Below are positions 23,301 to 36,960 of a DNA stretch of 64,000 nucleotides, in pieces; the first letter of the stretch is position 1; every line of letters begins with the position of its first letter. The stretch spans positions 215,074,526 to 215,138,525 of the forward strand of contig CM022301.1 in assembly GCA_011799875.1 (NCBI GenBank), given 5' to 3'. The translations under genes were made by a program, and so were the position numbers. Under the pieces are notes generated by a model. The model had not been told where the DNA came from. It did not search any database and saw only the letters and a list, made by a program, of their open reading frames with translations. Origin of the DNA: Thinopyrum elongatum. Taxonomy: Eukaryota > Streptophyta > Magnoliopsida > Poales > Poaceae.

Positions 23301-24472
23301 TTCTAACAGCAAGGTGTTTGTAGAGATTTCTAGAGGGATCACTGTATGAAATGAGCTGGTTCTTGGCATGGAGCAATGATCTACCAAGGTGACTCCCCTG
23401 GTAAATTTTGGGGCCATTTGGATAAGAATTGAGGACACTTGCTATAGAATGGACCTCATTGGTCAGAAATGCAAACATTGATGTGGCACTCACATACTAG
23501 CTTGCATTGGGCTGAAATTTGGAGGAGGTGAGTGATATGAACATATGAAGCCACTGTAAATGTTTCATACCATTTGGGTACACCAAAATGGTACTTGCTT
23601 AACAGAGCTTCCAAATGGACAGAAACTTAGGAAAATTGCTGGGGAAGAATGGATAGAGGGATTGAGCTAGTTTTTGGTTTCCATTAGTGATTTGTCAATT
23701 TTTACCACCATGAAAAATTTCAGCTCAAATAGATCAAGGGTTCAAGCACTTCCTTTGCAATTTGCCCAACTGGACAGAATTTGCAAATTGATGTTGTGCT
23801 CAAAATTTGAACTATGGAACTTGGGTTTTTGATGGAAATGGTGAACATATGGATAGGAGAAGCTCCACAATTTATTTGGGATTCTTCCTGGCTACCAAAA
23901 TGGTAGTTCCTTTAGAAACTGCCCAAAATGCAATATTGGCTTTAAATAGGAAAATGCAATTTCCCTTATTTAATTATGGCCAATATTTTGATGGGAGCTC
24001 AATATGATCACAAAGAATATCTCCACAAGTTTTCATGAACTTTGGAGATGGATAGATATTTTCCTGGATTTAATTCCTTTAACTGGCAGAAAAAGGAATT
24101 AATTATAAATGAAAAATATTGCAAATGACTTGGCAATGTTTTTGCATATCTAGGGTTTATAAGGATAGGATGATCACTGGGAAAAGTTTGGGAGGCAGCA
24201 TATCAAAGGAAATTGGGGTTCCTTTGTAACTGCAAGAGTTAGGGTTTCCCTTCCGGTGACTCGGAAGGTAGGGTTTCAGTGGCAAAACCTTGAGAATATA
24301 TCTTGGGTGGCAAGGTTGGACTGGAGAGAATCTTTGGTTGGATAGGGAAGGCAAGGTTAAATGACCATCTTCAAATACCGAAGTGCTAGAGAAATCTGAT
24401 AACACCGAGAAAAAAGACGGGAGTCAAATCCCGCAAAGGAAAAAAACAGGGAGCGAAAACCAGGGTGTTACA
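20368..24472 (-). repeat. 3' LTR of the LARD-like element
   Basis: About 4.1 kb, matching 27447-31542 along its whole length. It has a TATA-like palindrome CTATATATAG at 22786-22795, usable on the minus strand. A GC-rich part at 22200-23200 gives a 310-codon minus-strand frame (23138-22206), but the same frame is interrupted in the other LTR, so I do not call a gene. The 23250-24450 part is AT-rich with no gene. Confidence 0.9.
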
Positions 24473-27446
24473 AACCTACCCCCTTAAGAATATCTTGTCC
24501 TCGAGATTTCCGGGATTACCTCCCGGTGAAGGGGGACTTACCTGTGTGCAACTTGGATCCCTCATTTGTCTTGTCTTCGTTGGGTTCACTGACCTTTTAA
24601 CTGCCTCTTCTGATGGACCAGGTGTTGTCTCTGCACACAACTTTCCTTGAATCCTTCTCTTTCCTGTCAGGTGTACCTTTCGTTCGGCTAGTGGTGTTGC
24701 TGGGTGGGGTAGCAGGTAATACCAACAAACAGCTCGGTTTCCTTGGCCTGTAAGTGACTGCTTCGGTTTCATTGCGATGCTTCGTACTCTGACTGTCATG
24801 GGCAAGACATCCTTTTCTGTTACCAGGCTCATGTGCTCGTATGGCCTCGAGTGGCTAGGGGTGACTTTCCTTTTGCTGTGTTAGAATACTCAGTCTGGCT
24901 GCGGGTTCTGTACTGATGTTTCCTTCTGTCTTCGGCATTCTGACTTTGTCTTTAGATGATCCACAATTTAAGGAACAACATGACCGAGCTATTGCTGCTA
25001 TATCCCCAACTGAGATGTCAGGCATGATCACAAAGTAATCATAGACAGTAATCTCTTATTCCAATGACATTATGAGCTGTTGATGCTGATGCGCTTTGAG
25101 CCATTCTATCTGAATGTCTTGTTTCAAACTCTGTCGCTTGTGGAGATGACTCTGTCATATATAGCCTCTGTAGTCCTTGCTATGACCAGTGAGCTGAACA
25201 TAGTATGGCTAGCATCTGGTGTATCTTTCGGAGTATAGCCTCTTATTCTGGTTGATGGCTCATATTCATGATGAGTATGACATGTTAGCTGCATTGTTGT
25301 GGCCATATATGCAAGAGTTTGACAAGGATTGGTAATGTCACTCCGTCCGTGAAGCTATATCTTGTTGACCGTCACGGAGGTTGTTTGTCCACCACTTCTT
25401 TGTTCTTGAGGATTCCTTTGATGGGCTTGTCATGACATGCCCACACGGCTTCTTGATTGTTTTCTCGGCTTGTTCTCACAACTTACTCTTGCATATCTCG
25501 TAGCGATTGCTGTGCTCATATTCTTCTTTTTAACATGGGGCCAGTGTTTCTCTGAACACAGTCATTCCCGACGAGTGGTTCGCATGAACTGATCCGCTGG
25601 ACTACATGCTCACAACATATGCAGGTGTAGGATAAACCCTTTCATAACCACTGAGTTCTGCGGCGGACGTGTGCCTAGACTAGTTCGTGCTTTTAACAAA
25701 GTTGTCATGGGCACGATGGTGTGTTGAAGAAGCCTGAATTCCTTATGCTCGAAGCTTTTGCCAAAGTAGCGTGCTGAAGAAGGCTGGGGATCGTACCTTA
25801 AAAGCTTTCCTTCATGTGGCTTGCCACAGAAGGTCAGGTACCTTATGCCGGAAGCTTTCCGCGGTAGCACGCTGTGGAAGATGGGGGTGCCGTATCCCAG
25901 AAGATTTTCTCACCAAGTGGTGTACCGAGGAAGATTGGGAGTCTTGCGTCATAAGCTTTTCCCGATAGCTTGTGGAGGAAGGCTGGGTTCCTTATACCAG
26001 AAGCCTTTCGCTGTGTACGCAGTCGGATCTATGGCCGATTCTGGCTTCCTTCCAAAGTATCTGGAATTTTATCCATAGCGGAGCCAAACTTGGTATAGGC
26101 CATACCTTGAATGAAGATATTCTGATGGTCACGCACATTGCTTGTCCTTCTGCTGGTCTGATCATTGCTGCTATAAAGGTGGCAAGACTAGTGCAGACCT
26201 CATGTTGTTAATTAATTCGGAATACCCTTTGCGTTCAAACCAAGTGTTGCCGATAATAAGCAGTTGACGGATAATTCCATTCGGTTCAGCTGAGATTCCA
26301 AGCGTATTAAGTTCTCATTGATTCTGGGTAACCGCGAACTTATCCATATTCCTTGCAAACCTTGTTCACAGTGCCCAGAAATATTTGCATCGATGAACTT
26401 CAAGATTTGCTTTGAAATTTGTATCTTCGCACCAGAGTTTTGTTGCTGCTCTTGGCACATTCATATTCTTGAAATATCTCTTCTGTGGGTAATAAATGAT
26501 TCTTGAGTTCGTTGAGAAAAGACTCAAGGTTCACCTCACTGACTAAAATAATCCTTGTATTGCAGACGGAATAATTTTTCCTTAGTGGTGTTCATTCTTG
26601 GTAGCTCATCTGACTGCTCCTTAGGCGTGATCTGTTCTGAGGCAAACTCTCTCAGGTAGATTCTGGCCTTGTCTGCTGCACATAGATTCTGCTTCTGACC
26701 CATCCTTCGTCCTTGACAGATCCAGTGTTGCTATTCTGAATACCAGGCAGTTGGCTTGGCTTGACTCTTGCCGAAGTGGGATTATTGGGTATTATCCCAG
26801 TTGCATGCTGATCTTCTTGACGGCACTTGCGGATGGATCTAGTCGGAGCGAAGAAACGGAACCGACAAAAGAAACAAGAACCGCGAAAACCAAAAAACAA
26901 ATAAAGCTCAAATTTTGCGGACCTTACACACGTGGCCGAAGATCCACTAGTATAACTAGTATGGCGCACTCGATGCACCTCTAAGGATTTAGAAGCGAAA
27001 CCACACAATGCTCCTGGTACCACTGGTGTCAAGCTCCTACTACTTCCTTAGGGAACATCACACTCTCGATGCAGGACCATAGCCGAAGTGGCTTAGTCAA
27101 CGATCCTAGGGTTGTTGGGGAGAGATGGAATTTATAGGCGTTTCCCAAAGGAAACTGGATTAAGAAGAGAAATACCATGGCTAGCAAGCAGGGTAGGAAT
27201 ATCTGGTTTACCTAGGGGTTCAGGGCTCACGGGTCATTGCCGGGTGCGAGCATTTCGTACCGGAGGCAAAGGCCACGAGAGTTGGGGTCCGATGGAGCCA
27301 AAACCTATGGGGGTTGCCTTATGATCAAGAGTAGCCGTGCCTGTTTGGCAAAGATGGCTGAAATCCATCTGGGCTTTCTACTGAGCACAAGAAAGTGAAG
27401 GCCAGCTAGGGTAACCTACAGTCAGCCTGGCTGCTCTGATACCATC
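24473..27446 (-). other. Non-coding interior of the LARD-like element
   Basis: Bounded by the polypurine tract CTTAAGGGGGTAGGTT (minus strand, 24473-24488) and the primer-binding site (27433-27444). No frame longer than about 125 codons and no gag or pol motif. At about 25720-26030 a degenerate unit of 60-70 bp (GAAGC(C/T)T, then CCTTAT(G/A)CC(G/A)GAAGC(T/C)TT) repeats about five times. Such interiors are thought to hold packaging structure. Confidence 0.75.
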
Positions 27447-30400
27447 TGTTGTGGCACCCCGCCTGATTACCACTATAGCCAGACGGTCGCCACGCATACC
27501 AGCCCAGGAAATCACTCTGGCATGCGCGTTTACAACAAGTATCATGAACACAGGCATTCCTATTAATGGATATATAGGTCTTACATGATATCTTACAAGA
27601 GTGATGGCAGCGGAAAAGCTCTATCTATGGCAGCATGGTCCTGGTGCGGCTCCAATCCATAGGGATCTGACTGGGTTACTCTTCTAGCCCGCGAACGCTC
27701 CGGCTCCTCGACAACGGATGACGGATCCTTATGTGAACCTGGCCATGTTAAAGGCCGCTGAGTACTTTTGAATGCACTCGCAAGCAAACCAAACTAACAT
27801 ATACACCAAGCAAAGCAATCCATGGCATTCAAGCATGCATTTGTTATTAGAGCAACATTAATTATCATGGAATAACAGGTTTATCCAGCAAGATAACTAA
27901 TAAAGGAAATACAATAAAGCATATAAAGTAAGTGATCCATACTCCGAACATTCTCATGATTCAATTCGACGTTGAACCAAATCCAATCCAAGTCTTTCGA
28001 TCATCCGACCATCTCTTTAATAGCCATCCCATGGCCAACAAATCATATCCCTGACATCATCCGATGTCTATGCATCTCCACTGCAAGTCTGACAAGCTTA
28101 CTCGCTTCCGGGTTGCCTTACAACCCTCAGAATACTCACGATCCACTGAGTACTTCCGATCATAAGATGAGTTCTTCCATCATTATTATTACTGTTCCGG
28201 TTGACCACCTAGTGAGGTCTGGACGGACTGTCCAATACCGTGGATGCGGCTATTCGAATAGATTTTACACTCTGTAGAGGTTGCGCACTTTACCCTCACC
28301 ATGGAGCACCTGACCTCGTGATCCCATTCGGGTGGACCAGGGTTGCTCCAACGAAACCTGCCTAACCCGTGACTCTCCCATCATACCACCGACAATCATA
28401 CCCTCCCAGGGTCATGTCCTGGGTGGCCCCTATGTCACCTCATGAAACCTACCATCGTTGTGCCCAACTAAACTGTCCCAAATGGGGACGCCGGCAAATA
28501 ACTCAACTGGGCTCACAAGGTTATCGCTGCCTACCGGGCCAGGGTAGCACGCACGCATAACCTTCCCTAGTTGGTGGTACCGATAAAAGATCACGCGATC
28601 AGACAAAGTCAAGGTCGTCCCATACCGGCAAATGTGGTTGCACGGATAAGTCCGGACAGGTGACTCTGGATCAACCGACTATGTTTAGTTTTTGCAGTGA
28701 TTTAGCAAGAATGGTTGTATATCACAATAACTTGAGATGGTACCAACTATGCATTTAAGTGAGTTACGTTGAATTACCACATAGCAATCTCATGCAAGTA
28801 ATGTAAATAGAAAGTGCAGTCTAACAGAAGTTTAATTATTTCTATCACAGACATAATCATTAATTAAACATGCAAGAATAACACAGAGCAATGCTTTAGG
28901 GCATATATCAGATGGTCGGCTTGCCTGGGGTCGAAGAGTACTCCGGGAAGAAGTGTGGCGAGTCCGCGGAAAGGATTGCCGGAAAGGATACTCTCTTAGA
29001 GTGCTGATAGAAGGGCAAGGGCAAAATGGTCATTTTTGCAGTGTGGAAACATTATGAAAATGATATCATCGGGACGGGCTCGACGAACTGAAGACGTGGG
29101 TGTTGGTTTCACCTGAATCAGAGTAAGGATCAAAAAGATATGAGGGTTTGACTGCCAGTGACTATTCTGTAAATAATATATTCACAGACAGGCCCCTGGC
29201 GGCTGAACCGAAAGCGCCTTTCTGAAAATACGCTTTCCAAAGGGAAAAATATATTCTTGCCCAAAGAGTAAGCAGAATGCGCTTTCGAGAGGGGAAAACG
29301 TATTCGACAGAATACCCCTCCACTTAAATGACGTGGTGAGGTGGGGCCGGTCTCTGGGTCACTTACAGGTGGCCCCCACCCCACCTTGTCTCTCCTCCTC
29401 CTTTCTGCTTTGTCTTCCCTCGACGAACGCAACAGAGCAGCAGGAGGCCGCCGGCGCCGGCGCCTGTCCGGGCAGCCCAGGCCACCTCCGGCGAGCCTCT
29501 GGCCACCGGAGTGATCAGTGCGGCGAGGCGCACCCGCCAGTGGGCTTTGCCCTCGCCGGGAAGCCGCTGGGCCAGCAGGGCCTCGGCCATGGCGGACGGC
29601 ATCACCGACGTCGATGGAGAGCTCGGCATGGTGGCGGAGAGGAGTGTCCGAGGCTATGGGGAGGCTTGTGGAGGTCAGGGGAGTGCTCTGGAGGTGGTGG
29701 AACGGAGGAAGGAGGCTCGGCTCACTCCAATTTAGGAGGAGGCCGACGGCGGCGATGCGGCAGCGTGGAAGAGCTTCGGGGCTCGGGCAGGTAGCTAGGG
29801 TGGGTAGGGGAGTGAGGGGACGATGATGGTGAGCTCAAAGGGCTCCGGGGATGGCTATATATAGCCGGCCGGGCTCGCGGGATAAGCTCGACCGCGTTGG
29901 CGATCTTATCCGCGCACTGGAGCTCCGGCGACACGCGGAAGGAGGAGGCGATGTCGGCAAGGACTCCGGGAGAGTGGAGGAGCTCGTAGGAGCTTCGAGA
30001 GAGCTCGAGGTGGAAGAGACAGAGAGGAAACGACGACGGTGTCACGAGCGGAACAGTAGCGGAGCTCGTCGCGGCGCGGCGAGGAAGAAATTGGAGGGGG
30101 AAGGGCCTAGAGAGGGGACACGCGGACGGCGGCGACGTAGTCGGCACAAGAGGACATGCTGTCGTGGCTCGAGCCGTCCTGTCCGATGTGGTGGGCACGC
30201 GGTGCACAGTTTCTGCGTGCAGCTCACACCGTCACCACGCGCTCTGGTTGTTCTGGCACACGCCTGCTGGTCCAACCTTGTCAAACATGTGCCTCACTGC
30301 TCAAATAAGCGAGGGTAGTGGCTAGAATCATCTGGGGGGCTCTGGGTTGGGAGAAACTTGCAGAGGAAGTTTTTAACAGCAAGGTGTTTGTAGAGATTTT

Positions 30401-31542
30401 TGGAGGGATCACTGAATGAAATGAGCTGGTTCTTGGCATGGTGCAGTGATCTACCAAGGTGACTACCCTGGTAAATTTTGGGGCCATTTGGATAAGAATT
30501 GAGGACACTTGCTGTAGAATGAACCTCACTGGTCAGAAATGCAAACTTTGATGCGGCACTCACATACTAGCTTGCATTGGGATGAAATTTGGAGGAGGTG
30601 AGTGATTTGATCATATGAAGCCACTGTAAAAGTTTCATACCATTTGGGTACACCAAAATGGTACTTGCTTCACAGAGCTTCCAAATGGACAGAAACTTAG
30701 GAAAATTGCTGGGGAAGAATGGATAGAGGGATTGAGCTGGTTTTTGATTTCCATGAGTGATTTGTCAATGTTTACCACAATGAAAAATTCAGCTCAAATA
30801 GATCAAGGGTTCAAGCACTTCCTTTGCAATTTGCCCAACTGGAGAGAATTTGCAAATTGATGTTGTGCTCAAAATTTGAACTATGGAACTTGGGTTTTTG
30901 ATGGAAATGGTGAATATATGGATAGGAGAAGCTCCACAATTTATTTGGGATTCTTCCTGGCTACCAAAATGGTAGTTCCTTTAGAAACTGCCCAAAATGC
31001 AATATTGGCTTTAAATAGGAAAACACAATTTCCCTTATTTAATTATGGCCAATATTTTTATGGGAGCTCAATATGATCACAAAGAATATCTCCACAAGTT
31101 TTCATGAACTTTGGAGATGGATAGATATTTTCCTGGATTTAATTCCTTTAACTGGCAGAAAAAGGAATTAATTATAAATGAAAAATATTGCAAATGACTT
31201 GGCAATGTTTTTGCATATCCAGGGTTTATAAGGATAGGATGATCACTGGGAAAAGTTTGGGAGGCAGCAGATCAAAGGAAATTGGGGTTCCTTTGTAACT
31301 GCAAGAGTTAGGGTTTCCCTTCCGGTGACTCGGAAGGTAGGGTTTCGGTGGCAAAACCTTTAGAATATATCTTGGGTGGCAAGGTTGGACTGGAGAGAAT
31401 CTCTGGTTGGATAGGGAAGGCAAGGTTAAATGACCATCTTCAAATACCCAAGAGCTAGAGAAATCCGATAACACCGAGAAAAAAGACGGGAGTCAAATCC
31501 CGCAAAGGAAAAAAAACAGGGAGCGAAAACCAGGGTGTTACA
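27447..31542 (-). repeat. 5' LTR of the LARD-like element
   Basis: About 4.1 kb. The TATA-like palindrome is at 29855-29864, about 1.68 kb from its U3 end, which predicts an R-U5 leader of about 2.4 kb on the minus strand. It ends on the element side with GCCACAACA, two bases before the primer-binding site. Confidence 0.9.
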
Positions 31543-31547
31543 TAAAC

Positions 31548-32440
31548 CTATGCATGCATGAATATAGCGGTGATACGCGTGGTGTGGTTTTGGACATGTT
31601 ATACTATAATGTGATAATGCGTGGCATTTGCAACTCACAACTATATATCGAACAATCTAAACCATACCATTTATCGAACAATCTCACATTTTATTTGATT
31701 TTTTGATAATATGTGGCGTTTGCATCTCACAACTAAATATCGAACAATCTAAACCATACTACATATCGACCATGTCACATTTTATTTGAATTTGTTGATA
31801 ATGTGTGGCATTTGCAATTCACAGCTAAATACTTGTAGGCGTAGGGGGCGGGGCACCATACATTATGTGATAAACACATTATACGTATGAGACATGGTTT
31901 AGATTATGAAGATCTAGCTAGAGCTTGAAATGTACTGTGATTTCAAATCAACATAAAGTGGATTAAAAAAATCGAGTTCGAGTTCATATAGTACACATAG
32001 TTGATATCTAACTCGACAGTAATCATGTGGTGTGCTGTGAAGATAATATACAAACGATGGTTTAACTTGACAATAATGATGATTGTAGATCTTATAAAAA
32101 TAGATAAATGAGTTCAAATGGTTTAACTTGACAACAATCATGATTGTAGATCTTATTCAAATAGAGAAACGAATTCAAATTTAGTTCATATTGAAGCGTA
32201 GTATATACGTTTGAAATGCACTAAAATGTTCATTTGAGTAGCAGGTTGCATGCATTATACACGTAGCGAAATATTTTAATTGAACATAACATGGATTCGA
32301 AGTTTTGAATGGCATTTGTAGTGCGAATTGATTTGGTACAGTACACGGGACTAGATTCTCTTGTGTGGCGCGAATTGATTTCTTTTTGGTTTTTTCATCG
32401 AGGGAAGTGCGAATTGATTTGATATAGTATACACGTTAGG
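31548..32440 (+). repeat. AT-rich tandem repeats in the CACTA right arm
   Basis: A unit of about 95 bp with TATCGAACAATCTAAACCATAC and CACATTTTATTTGA repeats about two and a half times at 31640-31830. A second unit of about 60 bp (GGTTTAACTTGACAA and ATGATTGTAGATCTTAT) occurs twice at 32055-32160. No gene seen. Confidence 0.7.
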
Positions 32441-33159
32441 CTTGTCCAGAAATTCCAACCCGCGCCTTGTTATCCCGAATTTTAAGATATCTCTTTGTCT
32501 CGTTGTGCTCCTAAAATTCCCTCCATCTCAACCCGCGCCTTGCTATCCCAAAATTACAACACGCGCGAAAACTCCCACCTCCTGCGAAATCCCGAGACGC
32601 GAAATTCCCGTGATACCCCTGAACCGAAAGAATCACCTAGTTCAAATCGGTGGGGCTACTTTCATAACTTACCCCACATTTCGGACAAGCGCGTCCTAAG
32701 CCATGGTTCCCCCCTCCCACACCCTCCTTCGTCCGCCACCCAGCCGGAGCCTCTTCCCCGACGACATCGTCCACCGCAACAGCTCGACGTCCCTCATCCA
32801 CCGCACCGGATGAGGATCCGTCTTCGATCTCGTCGTCCCACCGGTTCAGCCACCCCGTCCTCCGCCTCCAAGGAGCTGCCCCGATGCTCGCCTCGTCTAT
32901 CGCGCCACCTACATTCCCATAGCGCCGTCTTCACTTGCACCACCGGAAGAGCAGCACCATCACCGATTCCTGGGATGAAGCTCAGGCCTAATCGGCACCA
33001 CCAAAGAGGTTCTACAGTAATTGCTGCATTTTCTTCTTGATTCGATCTCACAGTGCTGCTGATGCTCAGTCCGGAGCCGCCATGGCGCGGCTCCATCTAC
33101 GGCGGCATCGCCGGCCACTTCCTCCATGCCGTCGATCCCTCAGCGGCGACGTCCACATT

Positions 33160-33490
33160 AGTAGGAGCTGCTGCTGCTCCAGCTCTCGCTGGCCGTGTTG
33201 CTGCTGCTGCTTCGGCACTCGCTCGCGCTGCTGCTCTGCTCTTGCTCTCGGTCCCCTGCCTCGTCTGCTCTTGCTCTAGCTCCCGCTGCTGCTCTGGCTC
33301 TTGCTTGCGCTGCTGCTCTACTCTTGCTCGCGCTGCTACTGCACGAGCAGCAGCTCCGGCTCTCGCTCCAGTCCCTGCTGCTGCTACCCGAGATGCTGCT
33401 ACACGACCAGCTGCCCCGCCTCTCACACGCGCTGCTGCTCCGGGCGCTGTTGCTGCTGCAGGACCAGCTGCCCCGGCTGCTCTTTGGTAG
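33160..33490 (+). repeat. GCT/CTG-rich triplet tract
   Basis: Degenerate triplet repeats (GCTGCTGCT, GCTCTTGCTC, CTCGCGCTGCTG) give Leu-, Ala- or Ser-rich frames on the plus strand and Ala/Glu-rich frames on the minus strand. It appears to interrupt or extend the first exon region. I do not call a separate gene. Confidence 0.75.
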
Positions 33491-35419
33491 TACATTCCCT
33501 GCTGGAGCGGCTACCGATTTAGATCACTGCTCCTCTGCCACTAGTGCTCGAGTGGCCAAAACTATTAGTGCACTGCTTTTCTGCTACTAGTGCGTTCACT
33601 TTCGACAGCAAAATTCAGTTTCGACAGTTAAATTTAGTTTCGGCAGTTAAGTTTAGAGATGAGCGGCTAATGTATTTTACATCTAGCACTTTTTGGTGAT
33701 GTGTTTTATTTACATCATCTATTGCAGATGCTATTAGAATACCACTTCAGGTTAACATTGTCTCTCTTGTCCTGCTTCAGCCTCGCCATCGTACACCTCA
33801 CCGGAGCTGCTCCAATGACAAAACCCTCCATCACAGTGGAGCAGTACCCTTGACTCCACCTCCAGACGCCTAAGATCTTCTTCCCCTCCTCCGACAGCCA
33901 CATCAGCCCCAGCATCCTCAGCTACCAACCCAATGATGCTAGGATCGACATGGCTTCGCCATAGAGGTTGTACACTTGTTGCATTGTTTTTTTACTTTAC
34001 AGGTTATATATATTGTCCACATAGCACACGTAGTAATGAGGAATACGATTAGTTTCTCCTATATGACAAGCAGTGGGTACTAGGCAAGTTAGCTATCCAT
34101 GATGGACTCTCTCGAAAGCCATCATTATTTATTTCTGCACGTTGGAGCTGTGCATATGTAGATGGGCCTGGGAGTTTAGCTAGTAGGGCAGTGGCCTGGG
34201 TCCAAAGTATTGTTTGTTCCTTTAGTATCTGTTTCAAAGAAAAACCGTAGGAATTTTAATATCCACTTGGCCCTCCTTTTTAAATTCTTATTCATGAAGA
34301 ACAAGACTAAGTGATAGTAGCATAATAGCATTATAACTTTACATTTTCTTGTGGTTTGACTTAATTTGACCATGCTTCTTTGCATTTCTGTGAACCAAAC
34401 ACCCAGATTGACAGAAATCCTGTATTTGCAAATGCTCTGTTTTGCACGTGCATTCCTGTCCTATTCCTGTGTATTTCCTATCCCTGCATTGTTAGAATCC
34501 TCCAATTCAAACGAGCCCTTACAGAATAACTTCTGTTACAGATATGTTTCGAAGAAAACCTTGTGTGGTTTGTTTCGCTCCTGCCGCGCCGTCATCCACC
34601 CTAGCTCAGCTGCTCCAACGACGGAAGGGTCCAGCACAACAGGGATCCGCCCTCCAGACTGTCTTTCGCCGCCTCAGATCTTCTTCCATGCCGCCGGTAG
34701 CCACCACAACTGCATTACCATCATCAACTGAGCAGATGACCTTGAGGACTACACGGGTCCGCAAGAGAGGTCGCACCCTTTCGTGTCTGCTTACGTTATG
34801 CATCGCTTAATATTACCTGCTACTTTATTGTCCTCTTCACCTGTTAGACTCCGAGTCAGCTCCAAACTAATGCTCAAACTTAAGTTTTTAAATGGTTGTG
34901 GGGTACATATCGGCGCAGCAACGAATATTATCTGTTTACTACCTGGTTAATCTCGGGTGTCTACTATGACTTTCATGTTGGGTGGGAAACAAACAGTAAA
35001 GGAGCCATTATCTGTATTTTTAATCTGCAGCTATTATCTGCCTGCTATCACTGGTTTCGGGTCTGTCCATAGGTTGCTACCATCACTCTAGATTTCTGCA
35101 TGCACTCCTTACATAATCTCACTATGTTTTATTCCTATGCATGTCAGTTATTGTACATAATGGTACTGAACATGTAGAGCAAAAGAGACGAGCCTTGCGT
35201 GGCAATAAAATTTCATGCAGACGTCGCTCCATGGTGGGTGCAAAGGCAGCCCCCCTCCCCCATTCCAGATTGTAATCAAGAGGATGATAACTATTCAGAG
35301 GGGGATTCAGTGGGAGCAGACCACTCCTATTTACCCCCTGAGGTCTTTGCTCTAACTTGCCATGCTGATGTTGGTCATATCATGCATATGGCGCCTTGCA
35401 TTGCTTACTTTATACATTA

Positions 35420-35940
35420 AAAATGTCATCTACTTAGTTTAGACATGCTTTGTGTGAATGCCATCTGTTTACTTTCTATATCATATATGTGAATTATGCA
35501 ATACCATCTTGTTTAGCCTGTTATCATATATGTGAATTTTGCAATGCCATCCTGCTTAGCCAGTCATCTTATATGTGAATTATATCAAGCCATCCTTTTT
35601 TTCATTACGTAGTACATTTGTCAACAATGTAAGTACATTCAACTACTCTTCCTGTGCATCAGCCATTTGACACGGTGATGGAAAAATCTGGAGTGAAAAC
35701 AAGGTCTTCAGAGCACACAATGCTATCTCACGAAGCGCATATCTTGCTGGTTACGGATAGCTCCTCAGAGGAGGATTCAGAGACAGATGACCAGTCCTAT
35801 TCCCCCCCCCCCTGAGGTGTATGCTCTTAACTTGGCATGGTTATCTTGCTCATATCGTGCATATGGTGTCTTGCCTTGCTATGCCATTTGCTTAGTGTAG
35901 ACATTCTTTGTGTGAATGCCACCTGTTTAGTGTCTAATTA

Positions 35941-36004
<64 letters not shown>

Positions 36005-36960
36005 AATTATGCAATGTCATCTTGTTGCAAGGCATTATATATGTGAATTATGCAATGCTATCTTGTTGCAAGGCATTATGTATGTGAATTATGCAATGCC
36101 ATGTTGTTTAGCCAAGCATCATATATGTGAATTATATCATGCCATCCTTTTTTGTATCACGTATTCCATTTGTCGACAATGTTCTTATATTCAACTACTT
36201 TTCCTGTGCATCAGCCATTTGAATTGGTGATGGAAAAATCTGGAGTGGAAACAAGGTCTTCAGAGCAGACAATGCTACCTGCTGAAGCAGATATCTTGCG
36301 GGTTACAGATAGCTCCTCAGAGGAGGATTCAGAGACAGATGACCAGTCCTATTTTCCCCCTGAGGTGTATGCTCAAACTTGGCAGGGTTATATTACTCAT
36401 ATCATGCGTATGTTGTTTTGCATTGCTTAGTTTTTACATCATATACAAAATATTGAATGCCATCTGCTTAGTTTAGACATCATATATGCGATTGCCATCT
36501 GCTTACTTGCTTAGTACATAAATCATATACAATATTTGAATTATATCATGCCATCATGTTTACATAGACAGCATGTATCTGAATTACGCCATGCCATTCC
36601 ATTTAATAAAGACATCATATTAGTTATATCATCTCATCCTGTTTACATAGTCATCCTATTTTGAATTTTGTCATTCTATCCGTGAATTATATCATGCCAT
36701 CTGGTTTTCATAGACGGCATGTATGTGAATTATAGCATGCCAACCACTTTAATAGACACATCATATAGTTATATCATGTTATCCCGTTTACATAGTCATC
36801 ATATTTTGAATTATGCCATTCTATCTTGTTTAGTTAGCCATCATATATGTGAAATTGTGTCATGCTATCCTGTTTAGTTAGCCATCATATATTTGAAATT
36901 GTGTCATGCTATGCTGTTTGATTAGACAACATAAATGTGAATTATTTCATGCCCTCTTTT
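35420..36960 (+). repeat. Intronic minisatellite of about 40 bp
   Basis: The unit CATCATATATGTGAATTAT with ATGCCATCCTGTTTAG recurs many times between the repeated exons (35440-35600, 36000-36160, 36420-36960). An (AT)n run lies inside at 35943-36001. Exon and intron repeats together suggest expansion of whole exon-intron units. Confidence 0.85.
35943..36001. repeat. (AT)n microsatellite
   Basis: About 29 uninterrupted TA units; self-complementary and able to form a cruciform or hairpin. Confidence 0.97.

Larger units (their letters stand above)
20368..31542 (-). mobile_element. LARD-like non-autonomous LTR retrotransposon (LTRs of about 4.1 kb, non-coding interior)
   Basis: Two direct repeats (20368-24472 and 27447-31542) flank a 2.97-kb interior. 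A primer-binding site complementary to initiator tRNA-Met lies at 27433-27444 (minus-strand TGGTATCAGAGC), and a polypurine tract lies at 24473-24488. The 5-bp duplication TAAAC is at 20363-20367 and 31543-31547. The right LTR begins TG on the plus strand and both end in TTACA; the left LTR has lost two or three bases at its outer tip. No gag or pol frame exists inside. Known: large retrotransposon derivatives of Triticeae have LTRs of over 4 kb and a non-coding interior of about 3 kb, and are mobilised in trans. The LTRs differ only at scattered sites and small indels. Confidence 0.9.

Noticed and set aside
20368..31542. Segmental duplication of a host region (two 4.1-kb copies)
   Set aside because: PBS, PPT, terminal TG/CA and a 5-bp duplication show that they are LTRs.
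33097..33590. Leu- and Ala-rich frames of 130-145 codons
   Set aside because: Products of GCT/CTG triplet repeats, open in several frames on both strands.
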